Shown here: positions 9,301 through 15,895 of the stretch, piece after piece | Position numbering within the stretch: position 1 is the stretch's first letter | Layout: every line of letters starts with the position of its first letter | DNA from: CAZCEC01 sp964497615 | GTDB taxonomy: Bacteria > Chloroflexota > Anaerolineae > Anaerolineales > UBA6663 | Direction: 5' to 3' | Assembly (NCBI GenBank): GCA_964497615.1 | Contig: CAZCEC010000022.1 | Location: 23,517-87,516, forward strand | DNA: 64,000 nt | Notes under the pieces: model-generated | Told to the model about the DNA's origin: nothing | Seen by the model: only the letters and a program-made list of their open reading frames with translations | The model's database searches: none | Program-made: the position numbers and the translations under genes

Positions 9301-10953
9301 GCGGTCCAGCGCGCGCGCCACCTGCTCGGCGTGCTGCTGGAGGGGCTGCAACTTGGCCTCGAGGGTGCCCAGGGCCGCGGCGTGCTTGGGACGTTCGGCC
9401 TGGTGGCGCTCGATGGCAACGGCCAACGCCTCCACCCGCGCGCGGTTCTGCAGCAAGGACTCAAACTTGCGGATGCGATCACGCCGGGCGGCGAGGTCGG
9501 CCTCGCAGTGCTGGGCGGTCTGCGCCAGCCAGGTGCCAACGACACGGTCCTCCAGGAAAACGGCGCCTTCCACCTCCACCCGGTCGGCGCGGCCGCGGCG
9601 CAGAGCACGCAGGCTGGGATGGTGCACGAGGCGGCTGAGGGCATGGTCCACGGCCAGGTTGGCCTGCGAGGCGATCAGGGTGCGCTGGCCGCGCAAGGCG
9701 TTCTGGTAGCAGATCTCGGCGATGACGGTGGTCTTGCCGGTGCCGGGCGGGCCTTGAATGAGGAACAGGTCGGGCGCATTGAGGGCGCCCTCGACGGCGG
9801 CGCGCTGGCCCTCGTTCAGCCGCGGCTGGAGCAGTTGCGATCGGTCGAGCGTGATGCGGGCCGGGCCGGCCGGGTCCGGCTGGCGGGCCTGCCGCGCATC
9901 GAAGATGAATTCGGCGAGTTTGGGGTTCTGCCCATACCCCTGCTCCAGCAACTCCAGGCCAAACTTGAGCCGGCGGATTTGAGCCAGATCGCCGCTGGCT
10001 TTGTAGATCAGCGCGGCCGCGCGCGGGAGCGACAGGGTGCGATGCTCAAGGAGCTTCTCGACATCTTCATCCAGGGCAATGGTAAGCTCGTTCTTGGTCT
10101 GGTCGCTGCCCACGACGACTCCCAACAACCAATCGTCGGAGTCGTCTTCGTCCTCGGGCGTGCCCTTGGCCGTGCGGGCCAGTCCACGGCGTTCGCGCAC
10201 TTCGAGCGGCTCGTCTAGCACCGCACCGAGCTTGTCCCAGGGGATGGGCGTGCGGCCCGGGTCGAGCGTGAAGATCAACAGGTTGGTGGAGGCTCCGCGC
10301 CGGAAGGCCTTGTAACTGACGGCGAACTGGCGGGCCTTGGCGGTCCGCTCCAGGACTCCGAGATAGCGGTGCCAATCCGCGAGGCGGCGGCCCACGGTCT
10401 CGCGCTGGGCGCGGGCTTCTGGCAGCCGGGTGATCGCGGCCAGCAGCCGCATTGGAAAACCAGACTCACCCTGCCCAGCCGCGCCGCCGACAGAAAAGGT
10501 GAGTTGTGCTGGGAGGCTGTTGGCGTCCCTGCCGCCCCAGACTTCGGGCACGGCGCGCATGCTAAAGACCAGAAATTGGTTCTCGCCCGAGTAGCGGTCT
10601 TCCTTCTCCGTACCCACGAGCACGAGGGATTTGCCATTGAGCGCCTGGAGGAGGGCGGCGTTGGGCGCCAGATCGAGATCGCTGGCAATGCGAATTTCGA
10701 CGACCTGCTCATTGTCGCTGCCCGTGCCGCCATTGCGCAGATAGACGCCGTAGGCGGCGCGCGGGCGCAGCAAGCCGGTCAGGGACTGGGCCGCCCGGTC
10801 GCGCGTCTCGGCGTCGGCGCCCTCGGCGGCAGGCGAGCTGCCGTTCACCAAGCCCAACACGTCGCGGGCCGCGCGGGTGGTCAGGGCGAGGTCGATCTGG
10901 AAGGCGGCGCGGCCAGGGGCGGTGCCGGGCGTGGGTGCGAGACGGGCGCTCAA
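6349..10953 (-). CDS. SF1 (UPF1/Dna2-like, COG1112-type) helicase with long coiled-coil insertion
   Basis: 1534 aa. The N-terminal 380 residues are of unknown fold. The helicase core begins with Walker A GPPGTGKTT (401-409) and resumes with motif II IIDEVSKATP (about 1230), GDHKQLPP, EQYRMHP, the VGVITFY stretch, TVDRFQGME and the NVAFSRA motif VI. Between motif Ia and motif II lie about 700 residues rich in Ala, Glu, Arg and Leu that read as long coiled coils, much larger than in ordinary UPF1-like enzymes. The start codon is TTG (10951-10953) with no clear ribosome site. It is SOS-controlled to judge from its promoter and coupled to the PLD-like gene downstream. Likely an ATP-dependent DNA or RNA helicase in repair or antiviral defence; no kinase domain is visible. 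Confidence 0.85.
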   Translation of the reverse strand: MSARLAPTPGTAPGRAAFQIDLALTTRAARDVLGLVNGSSPAAEGADAETRDRAAQSLTGLLRPRAAYGVYLRNGGTGSDNEQVVEIRIASDLDLAPNAALLQALNGKSLVLVGTEKEDRYSGENQFLVFSMRAVPEVWGGRDANSLPAQLTFSVGGAAGQGESGFPMRLLAAITRLPEARAQRETVGRRLADWHRYLGVLERTAKARQFAVSYKAFRRGASTNLLIFTLDPGRTPIPWDKLGAVLDEPLEVRERRGLARTAKGTPEDEDDSDDWLLGVVVGSDQTKNELTIALDEDVEKLLEHRTLSLPRAAALIYKASGDLAQIRRLKFGLELLEQGYGQNPKLAEFIFDARQARQPDPAGPARITLDRSQLLQPRLNEGQRAAVEGALNAPDLFLIQGPPGTGKTTVIAEICYQNALRGQRTLIASQANLAVDHALSRLVHHPSLRALRRGRADRVEVEGAVFLEDRVVGTWLAQTAQHCEADLAARRDRIRKFESLLQNRARVEALAVAIERHQAERPKHAAALGTLEAKLQPLQQHAEQVARALDRRREVADYFSRLRAALESPSAAPDAVPELPAVERLPLHEHAALQLLRDRVADLEAALAAWEPSDEPAGEMAADAAAVVAESPTTLHGLLRAAAAARQRAKTTRARLADQRARLEALAGIALDWYAARDEGERLTREREQLLGQEAALANRRAALESDLAGLQAAADEAAVFDAQKTHAAVPAVLAAWAERFAEAEAGGSLADPPPEFASRLGRDIWAAVVEQAQLYRLGALALEVRTARAEARRLAELGARLSEALAVVQADLAPAAPSGLEASIANLPLDLTPRRARRAALRTASWKHTPLRALAAFDSHGALHPAHDAESTWARLQYQLEELRPRPTGWRARLGGEQARRQALAGWAHALAAAAEDFAHRRADLEAAVRHKSARLHERAAAAAEAAQAAVLDAARTLGPQAAERLAAAQAELDEVVRVQPPVSARLADIEPPLAALADAQAWRENDLQIGRDSLGDARRTRAFQNLLRAVHTGRRAAPDWRTAWDTALASFDKSLADLDESISLVDPLAALAALETDLADDLIRQERNLEQLRQSRRTAEQEAQTARERLRALDERHRQELDWWTSMLAALPERLRGRDDLSPDSPEYVGAMLALSAGWESALREEQAYLDRAEKLVTDWAARLRAGNARDSADLRQIYIDNANVIGITCVQAGAYRFSREYRNFDCVIIDEVSKATPPELLLPMLKGARVVLVGDHKQLPPMIGPESLADLAAELNVPQGELDHIERSLFKELFEAAPTALRVMLTEQYRMHPQIMQAINQFYAEQLAAGLPDPDRQRAHGFDLPWLRPNQHLLWINTPGEGPFVEQRAGTSYYNAGELDVILRLVKELDTAWAPRVAQGEPRKEVGVITFYGAQVRQLKSRLVERSGQFRNLRLRVGTVDRFQGMERAIIICSLVRNNPNGTVGFARKPERVNVAFSRAQELLVIVGSRELFTAQARDSAATAIYRRVAEVVQASGGLRRTNEVSAAYKR

Positions 10954-10990
10954 GGCGGGGTATTATCGCAGGATTTGCCAGTACACAGCA

Positions 10991-11020
10991 AGCATATCAG
11001 AACATACGTTCTTCTGTCAA
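10991..11020 (-). promoter_or_regulatory. SOS-type promoter of the helicase operon with LexA box
   Basis: On the minus strand TTGACA (11015-11020) and TATGCT (10991-10996) are separated by 18 bp. The spacer contains AGAACGTATGTTCT (10999-11012), which fits the GAAC-RNRY-GTTC LexA/DinR box used by Bacillus and many other non-proteobacterial lineages. A repressor bound there would block RNA polymerase directly. The predicted transcript starts about 30 nt before the TTG start codon of the helicase gene. Confidence 0.75.
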
Positions 11021-11046
11021 GCGCGGCGCGGACCACGATCTTCTCA

Positions 11047-11052
11047 TATAAT
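11047..11052 (+). promoter_or_regulatory. -10 element for the orphan sensor kinase gene
   Basis: A perfect TATAAT on the plus strand, 57 bp before the kinase ATG. No good -35 is visible at the expected distance. The divergent LexA box lies only 35 bp upstream, so binding there could also affect this promoter. Confidence 0.4.
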
Positions 11053-11108
11053 GCTGCCGCTCTCCCTGCCCTGATCGAATTGATGGAGCCAGCGATGGGT
11101 GACACGCC

Positions 11109-13370
11109 ATGACCGTCATTGCAGATCGCCGCCGTTGGGCGGCCGACTATGCGATGCCGCTGGCCACGGGCTTGATGCTGCTCATCCTGTCCTATGCCCA
11201 CCTGTTCGCGCGCCCCTACGTGGGCTTCAGCTATCTGCCTTCAGCGGGGACTGTCGTGCTGGTGTACGTCCCGAGCCAGGACCTATTTGCAGGCGACACG
11301 ATTGTGAGCATCGGTCCGGTGACCATGGACCAGTTCAACGCCGACTTGCGCCGCCAGTTCTTCGAGGACGTGCAGCCGGGCGAGGTGGTCCCCATTGTCG
11401 TTCAGCGCGCGGGCGGACCGGAGACGATCGAGTGGGTGATTCCTGGTCCAACGCGCCGCGAAATCTGGGAGCGCCTGTTCGGCAACTGGCTGGCCGGGGT
11501 GGCGGTGTTTGGCGCGGCCGCAGTCGGCGCGGTATTCGCTCGGCCGCGAGACCTGCGGCGTCAACTCCTCATCGCCTTCCTGTGCCTGACCGCCGTCTGG
11601 CTGACCGCCAGCGCCGCATCTCCCAGTCATGCCTTGTTCACCCCATTCTTGATGCGGTCGGCAATCTGGCTGACGGTCCCTGTCGCGGTGCATCTGCACT
11701 GGCACATCCCGGCGCCTCTTGCCCGCTTGCCATGGCCTGTGTGGGCCGCGCTATACGGGTTAGCGGCGCTGTGCGCGGTTGCAGAGTGGTTTCGGGTGCT
11801 GCCGCCGCCGCTCTATCAGGCAGCACTGCTCGCTATGCTGCTGATAAGCCTGGGACTGCTGCTGGTTCAGATCGTGCGCCATCCCAGCCGGCGGCGGCAG
11901 GTTGGGCTGTTGGCCCTATTGATGGGCCTCACGATTACGCCCATTTTGGGGGTCGCGTTGGCTCGGTTGATTGGTCTCCGCGTCAACGCCGCGTACGCCG
12001 TGCTATTCATGCTGGCGCTGCCCTATGCCTATGTCGTGGCAATTCTGCTCCGGCAATTGGGCGATATGCAGTTTCGGGTCAACCAGGCGCTCAGCCGAAT
12101 GGCGTTCTTCATCCTGCTGGCCACGGTGGGACTGGTGGTAACGCCGCTGGCCAGTGCCTCGACGCAGGACCCGAGCGGGGCTTTGCTGGTAGGCCTGATG
12201 GCGGGCCTGTCAACCGCTATCGTCACCAGCGGTCTGCAACGTCCTTTTGAGCGCTGGTTTCAACGCCGGTTCCTGGGCATGCGGCTGCCGCCGGACACGG
12301 TGCTCGGTGCATACTCGACCCGTATCGCCAGCAGCCTGACCGTCGAGAGCCTTACGGCGTTTCTGGCGCGCGACGTGCTGCCCAGCCTGCTGGTGCGCGA
12401 AGCACTCTTGCTGCAATTGGACGAGCGCGGGCAGGCCGCACCGATTCTGGTCCTCGGCGTGGACGATAGCAACGTGCCCAGCTCTGCCGATAGAGCCGTG
12501 CTAGTGGCTGAGTCCGGCCGGTACCACGCGCCGGAGGGGAGCGCCAGCCTGTCTTGCCCGTGGGTCAGGGTGGCCTTTGCCCTCCGCGCCAACGAGCAAC
12601 TCGTGGGTCTGCTGCTCCTGGGCCGGCGCGACCCCGACGACTACTACGATCAGGCTGAACTTGACCAGATTGGCACCCTGGCCCAGCAGATAGCGGTGGT
12701 GCTGAGCCACATCGCGCTGACTCAGCAATTGCGCGACCTGAACCAGCACACCATGAGCGTGAGCGAGGCGGAGCGCGGCAGCCTGGCGCGCGAACTGCAC
12801 GATGGCCCGCTGAGCCGCCTATCGCTGCAACTCCAGCGGCTGCCGCCAGACACCCCGGCGGACGTGAGGCAGGGCATCCAGGAGGTGATCGCCAGCCTGC
12901 GACGCACGGCCTCCGGGCTGCGTCCACCCGCCCTGGACTTCGGGCTGCACGCGGCGCTGCGCAGCCTGGCCCTCGACCTGAAGGCGCGGACGGAGCCGGA
13001 GACCGACATCGTGCTGGACGTGCCGCCCAGCGCGGAGCGCTACGATCCCCAGGTGGAACTGCACATATACCGCATTGCCCAGCAGGCCGGGCACAATGCC
13101 ACTCGGCATGCGCACGCGCGCACCATCACCATCGCCGGTGAGCTGGCGCCGGGCTGCATTGACCTGACGTTTGGCGACGACGGCTGGGGCTTCGACACGG
13201 GCAAGACACTGGAGCTGGGATGGCTGCTGGGTCAGGGACATTTCGGGCTGGCGGGCATGCACGAACGAGCACGGGCGGTGGGCGCGCGGCTGGAACTCTT
13301 GTCGGCGCCGGGTGCGGGGACACGGGTGCGGGTGAGATGGGAGCAGACCGTGACTTCGGCGCCTGACTAA
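11109..13370 (+). CDS. Orphan membrane histidine kinase with PDZ-like, GAF and HisKA_3 domains
   Basis: 753 aa. A first helix (about 17-32) is followed by an extracytoplasmic PDZ-like stretch (about 45-115: LFAGDTIVSIGPVTM, GEVVPIVVQRAG), then seven or eight more membrane helices to about residue 370, a GAF-like domain (about 400-550), the HisKA_3 helix with His564 (ARELHDGPLSRL) and an ATPase domain with DDGWGFD and GLAGMHERA. The N box is unusual: where NarX-type kinases read QEAL.NA..HA, this one reads QQAGHNATRHA, replacing the glutamate that usually helps bind Mg. No response regulator is adjacent; the next gene is coxG. It may feed a distant regulator or control the cox island (inference). 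Confidence 0.83.
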   Translation: MTVIADRRRWAADYAMPLATGLMLLILSYAHLFARPYVGFSYLPSAGTVVLVYVPSQDLFAGDTIVSIGPVTMDQFNADLRRQFFEDVQPGEVVPIVVQRAGGPETIEWVIPGPTRREIWERLFGNWLAGVAVFGAAAVGAVFARPRDLRRQLLIAFLCLTAVWLTASAASPSHALFTPFLMRSAIWLTVPVAVHLHWHIPAPLARLPWPVWAALYGLAALCAVAEWFRVLPPPLYQAALLAMLLISLGLLLVQIVRHPSRRRQVGLLALLMGLTITPILGVALARLIGLRVNAAYAVLFMLALPYAYVVAILLRQLGDMQFRVNQALSRMAFFILLATVGLVVTPLASASTQDPSGALLVGLMAGLSTAIVTSGLQRPFERWFQRRFLGMRLPPDTVLGAYSTRIASSLTVESLTAFLARDVLPSLLVREALLLQLDERGQAAPILVLGVDDSNVPSSADRAVLVAESGRYHAPEGSASLSCPWVRVAFALRANEQLVGLLLLGRRDPDDYYDQAELDQIGTLAQQIAVVLSHIALTQQLRDLNQHTMSVSEAERGSLARELHDGPLSRLSLQLQRLPPDTPADVRQGIQEVIASLRRTASGLRPPALDFGLHAALRSLALDLKARTEPETDIVLDVPPSAERYDPQVELHIYRIAQQAGHNATRHAHARTITIAGELAPGCIDLTFGDDGWGFDTGKTLELGWLLGQGHFGLAGMHERARAVGARLELLSAPGAGTRVRVRWEQTVTSAPD

Positions 13371-13487
13371 GGCTGAAAACTGGAGGACACTTGGGGGCGC
13401 GGCGAATGGGGCCTGGGCATGGATTTGCGCCGCGATGGCAAAGCATGCTAAAACGGTAAACAACGACCGAATTGCCAGGAGGCAGCC

Positions 13488-13973
13488 ATGCATCTCGAAG
13501 GCACTGTAACCATCAACGCCAACCGGGCGCGCGTTTGGGACTTTCTAACCGACCCCCATCAGGTGAGCCAGTGCGCGCCAGGGGTGGAATCGGTTGAGAT
13601 CGTCGAGCCGGACAAGAAGTTCCGCGCCATCGCAGCGGTGGGGTTCGGCTCAGTGAAGGCGCGTTTCGCGGGCGATGTGGAATGGCTGGAACTGGAAGCG
13701 CCTGATCGCGCCAAGATGAAGGCGCACGGCAACGCGCCCGGCAGCGCGGCCGATGTGGTGAGCGAAATGAAGCTGAGCGACGGACCTAACGGGGGCACGC
13801 AGCTCAACTGGACCGCCGATGTGACCATCGTCGGCCAACTGGCCGGGCTGGCGGCGCGGCTGATGGGGACCGTGTCTCAGAAGCTGACGGCGGCGTTCTT
13901 CGACTGCGTGCGCAAGAAGATCGAGGCGGCGCCGAGCCAGGCGCCAGCCGCAGCAGCAGAGCCGAGCGCCTAA
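13488..13973 (+). CDS. coxG: CoxG-family SRPBCC protein (CO dehydrogenase subunit G)
   Basis: 161 aa with a START/SRPBCC-like fold of the CoxG family: an N-terminal strand (LEGTVTINANRARVWDFL), the PGVESVE turn, and a C-terminal helix with GLAARLMGTVSQKLTAAFF. In aerobic CO-oxidising bacteria CoxG helps recruit the enzyme to the membrane; many copies in other molybdenum hydroxylase clusters have no defined role. An AGGAGG ribosome site lies 6 bp before the ATG. It opens the molybdenum hydroxylase island here. The Ala/Pro-rich tail is probably disordered. Confidence 0.88.
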   Translation: MHLEGTVTINANRARVWDFLTDPHQVSQCAPGVESVEIVEPDKKFRAIAAVGFGSVKARFAGDVEWLELEAPDRAKMKAHGNAPGSAADVVSEMKLSDGPNGGTQLNWTADVTIVGQLAGLAARLMGTVSQKLTAAFFDCVRKKIEAAPSQAPAAAAEPSA

Positions 13974-14123
13974 CGGCGGCGTGGTGCGCGGCATGTCTTC
14001 GGCTGATAGTCGTTCGTCGCCGGCCGCAGGTACACCCGCTGGCGGGATCGGTCGAGGGTGCGCCCCCTGGCTGGGCCGGTCGCAGGCACGCCCCCCTGCG
14101 GGTTCAGTCGCCCTCGGTCCAGC

Positions 14124-15140
14124 ATGAAATTCGGCCCCGTCCCCCTCGCCCAGGCCGCGGGCAAAATCCTTGGCCACAACATCGCCGGGGCGGACGGCAG
14201 GCGGCTCCTGCGCAAGGGCCGGCCCTTGACGCCAGACGATGTGGCAGCACTGAGTGCGCTGGGGCGGCAGTCGGTGTACGTGGCCGAGCTTGAGCCGGGG
14301 GATGTCAACGAGAATGACGCCGCCCGGCGGGTGGCGCGGGCCCTGGCAGGCGAAGGGCTGAGACTGCCGGGGGCCGCCTCAGGGCGGGCGAATGCGCTGG
14401 CGGCGCGGCTGGGCATCCTGCGCGTGGACGCGGAGCGTCTGGCGCGCTTGAACACTGGCGACGGGCTGACGGTGGCAACCCTGTCAGCGCACACACCCGT
14501 GCGGCCGGGGCAGATCGCCGCCACAGTCAAAATTATCCCGTTTGCAGTCCCGGAAGCTGTCGTGACCACAGCCGAGGCGATCGCCGCTGAGGGCAGCCCC
14601 CTGCTCCGGGTGGATGCGCTACCGCCGCGCGCCGTGAGTCTCGTGTTCTCCGGCTCGCCCGCCCTGCGCGAGCGCCTGACCGCCGACTTCGCGCCGCTGA
14701 CCGACCGGCTGGAGGCGCTGGGCGCGCGTATCGCCAGCGTGGACTTTGTGCCGCTGGAGGACGAGACGGGCGAAGCGCAGTTGGCCCGCCTGCTGGGTCA
14801 GCGCCGCGACGAGGGGAGCGACCTGATCGTGCTGGCCGGAGAGACGGCCATTATGGATCAGCACGATATTGTGCCACGGGCAGTGGAACGGGCGGGCGGG
14901 CACGTGGAGGCCCTGGGCGCGCCGGTGGACCCTGGCAACCTGCTGATGGTGGCCTACCTGGGTGCAGCGGCGGTGGTGGGGGCGCCCGGCTGTGCCCGCA
15001 GCCGCAAGATCAATATCGTGGACTGGGTGCTGCCCCGCCTGCTGGCGGGGGACCGGCTGACGCGGGCGGACATCAACGCGCTGGGGCATGGGGGACTGCT
15101 GGAAGAGGCGCCAGAGCGCCCTATGCCGAGGGAAGGCTGA
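14124..15140 (+). CDS. Molybdopterin-binding (MoeA/MogA-fold) protein
   Basis: 338 aa from the ATG at 14124; the open frame extends upstream to 14058, but only into a repeat-like region. Residues 1-60 resemble the N-terminal segment (FGPVPLAQAAGKILGHN, RKGRPLTPDDVAAL) of molybdopterin-binding proteins that in other clusters are fused to a MocA-type nucleotidyltransferase; that transferase half is absent here. Residues about 175-330 are a MoCF/MogA-like domain (LVFSGSPALRERL, DLIVLAGETAIMDQHDIVPRA, PVDPGNLLMVAYL). It probably binds or matures molybdenum cofactor for the coxSLM enzyme encoded just downstream. The 150 bp before it (13974-14123) hold degenerate inverted repeats and no gene. Confidence 0.75.
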   Translation: MKFGPVPLAQAAGKILGHNIAGADGRRLLRKGRPLTPDDVAALSALGRQSVYVAELEPGDVNENDAARRVARALAGEGLRLPGAASGRANALAARLGILRVDAERLARLNTGDGLTVATLSAHTPVRPGQIAATVKIIPFAVPEAVVTTAEAIAAEGSPLLRVDALPPRAVSLVFSGSPALRERLTADFAPLTDRLEALGARIASVDFVPLEDETGEAQLARLLGQRRDEGSDLIVLAGETAIMDQHDIVPRAVERAGGHVEALGAPVDPGNLLMVAYLGAAAVVGAPGCARSRKINIVDWVLPRLLAGDRLTRADINALGHGGLLEEAPERPMPREG

Positions 15141-15158
15141 ACCACTGGGGCCCTTAAT

Positions 15159-15187
15159 TTGACTTCCCCGCCCCACTTAGCTATATT
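15159..15187 (+). promoter_or_regulatory. Strong sigma-70-type promoter for the RNA/coxSLM leader
   Basis: TTGACT (15159-15164), a 17-bp spacer, then TATATT (15182-15187): nearly consensus, and the best plus-strand promoter in the window. The predicted transcript starts near 15194, 225 nt before coxS. Confidence 0.75.
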
Positions 15188-15193
15188 TTGAGG

Positions 15194-15366
15194 CGGTCGA
15201 AAGCACCGAAACAGTGAGGGCCGAATGGCGCGCATGGTCAGCCAAAATGTGGGCTTGGCGGAGCGTGGAGCTTGTGAGCTCCAGCTTTGTGCTGGCCTGG
15301 GCGTGTGCCAGACCTGACCACGGTTTATCCAACTCCAGCAGCCCGATAGGGCGCTGGAGTTTTTTG
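15194..15366 (+). ncRNA. Structured leader RNA or small RNA ending in an intrinsic terminator
   Basis: About 173 nt between a near-consensus promoter and a strong intrinsic terminator, with no open frame of note. Visible helices: CGGT/ACCG near the 5' end, TGGTCAG (15235-15241) pairing with CTGACCA (15314-15320), a perfect 7-bp hairpin TGGAGCT-TGTG-AGCTCCA, an overlapping CCAGC/GCTGG hairpin that would compete with it, and the terminator. Mutually exclusive helices followed by a terminator just before a catabolic operon suggest attenuation or a riboswitch. A stand-alone small RNA is the other option. I could not match it to a known Rfam class by eye; Moco, the molybdenum cofactor riboswitch, is the obvious one to test. 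Confidence 0.55.
15331..15366 (+). terminator. Intrinsic terminator in front of coxS
   Basis: AACTCCAGC (15331-15339) pairs with GCTGGAGTT (15353-15361); inside it GCCC pairs with GGGC around a GATA loop, with one bulged A. A run of T follows at once (15360-15365). It lies downstream of a strong promoter and 52 bp before the coxS start, so it either ends a small RNA or acts as an attenuator. Confidence 0.75.
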
Positions 15367-15418
15367 TTCCCCAAAGGCCAGTCGTACTGGCACACCCGCC
15401 CGACAAAGGAGGTCCGGA

Positions 15419-15886
15419 ATGAAACAATCCGTAACGATTACCGTGAATGGGAGGGCGCACACCCAGGAGGTGGAGCCCCGCCTACTGCTGGTGGATTTTA
15501 TTCGGGAGGGGGTGGGGCTCACCGGCACCAATATCGGCTGCGACACCAGCCAGTGCGGGGCCTGTACGGTTCACATGGACGGCGTCGCGGTCAAATCGTG
15601 CACGGTGCTGGTCGTGCAGGCGGACGGGAGCAGTATCACCACCATCGAAGGGCTGGCGAAAGACGGCCAACTGCACCCGATGCAGCACAGCTTCTGGGAA
15701 AAGCACGGATTGCAGTGCGGGTTCTGCACGCCGGGCATGATCATGGCCGCCACCGACCTGCTCCAGCGTAACCCCCACCCCACGGAGGATGAGATCCGGC
15801 ACGGGCTGGAAGGCAACCTGTGCCGCTGCACGGGCTATCACAACATCGTCGCCGCGGTCAAGCATGCCGCCGAAGCGGGCGGGTAG
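15419..15886 (+). CDS. coxS: Molybdenum hydroxylase [2Fe-2S] small subunit (CoxS)
   Basis: 155 aa. The N-terminal plant-type [2Fe-2S] ferredoxin domain has CDTSQCGAC and a later Cys (KSC). The C-terminal helical domain binds the second cluster through CGFC and CRC (LQCGFCTPGM, EGNLCRCTGYHNIV). It carries electrons from the molybdenum site to FAD in the xanthine oxidase/CO dehydrogenase family. The length is typical. An AAGGAGG ribosome site precedes the ATG. It is the first gene of coxSLM; the S-L-M order is the one usual for form II enzymes, whereas form I operons run M-S-L. Confidence 0.95.
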   Translation: MKQSVTITVNGRAHTQEVEPRLLLVDFIREGVGLTGTNIGCDTSQCGACTVHMDGVAVKSCTVLVVQADGSSITTIEGLAKDGQLHPMQHSFWEKHGLQCGFCTPGMIMAATDLLQRNPHPTEDEIRHGLEGNLCRCTGYHNIVAAVKHAAEAGG

Positions 15887-15895
15887 GAGGCCGAA

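Noticed and set aside
8320..10218. 632-residue open frame on the plus strand
   Set aside because: Antisense to the helicase coding sequence; long because of GC-rich codon bias, with no motif or ribosome site.
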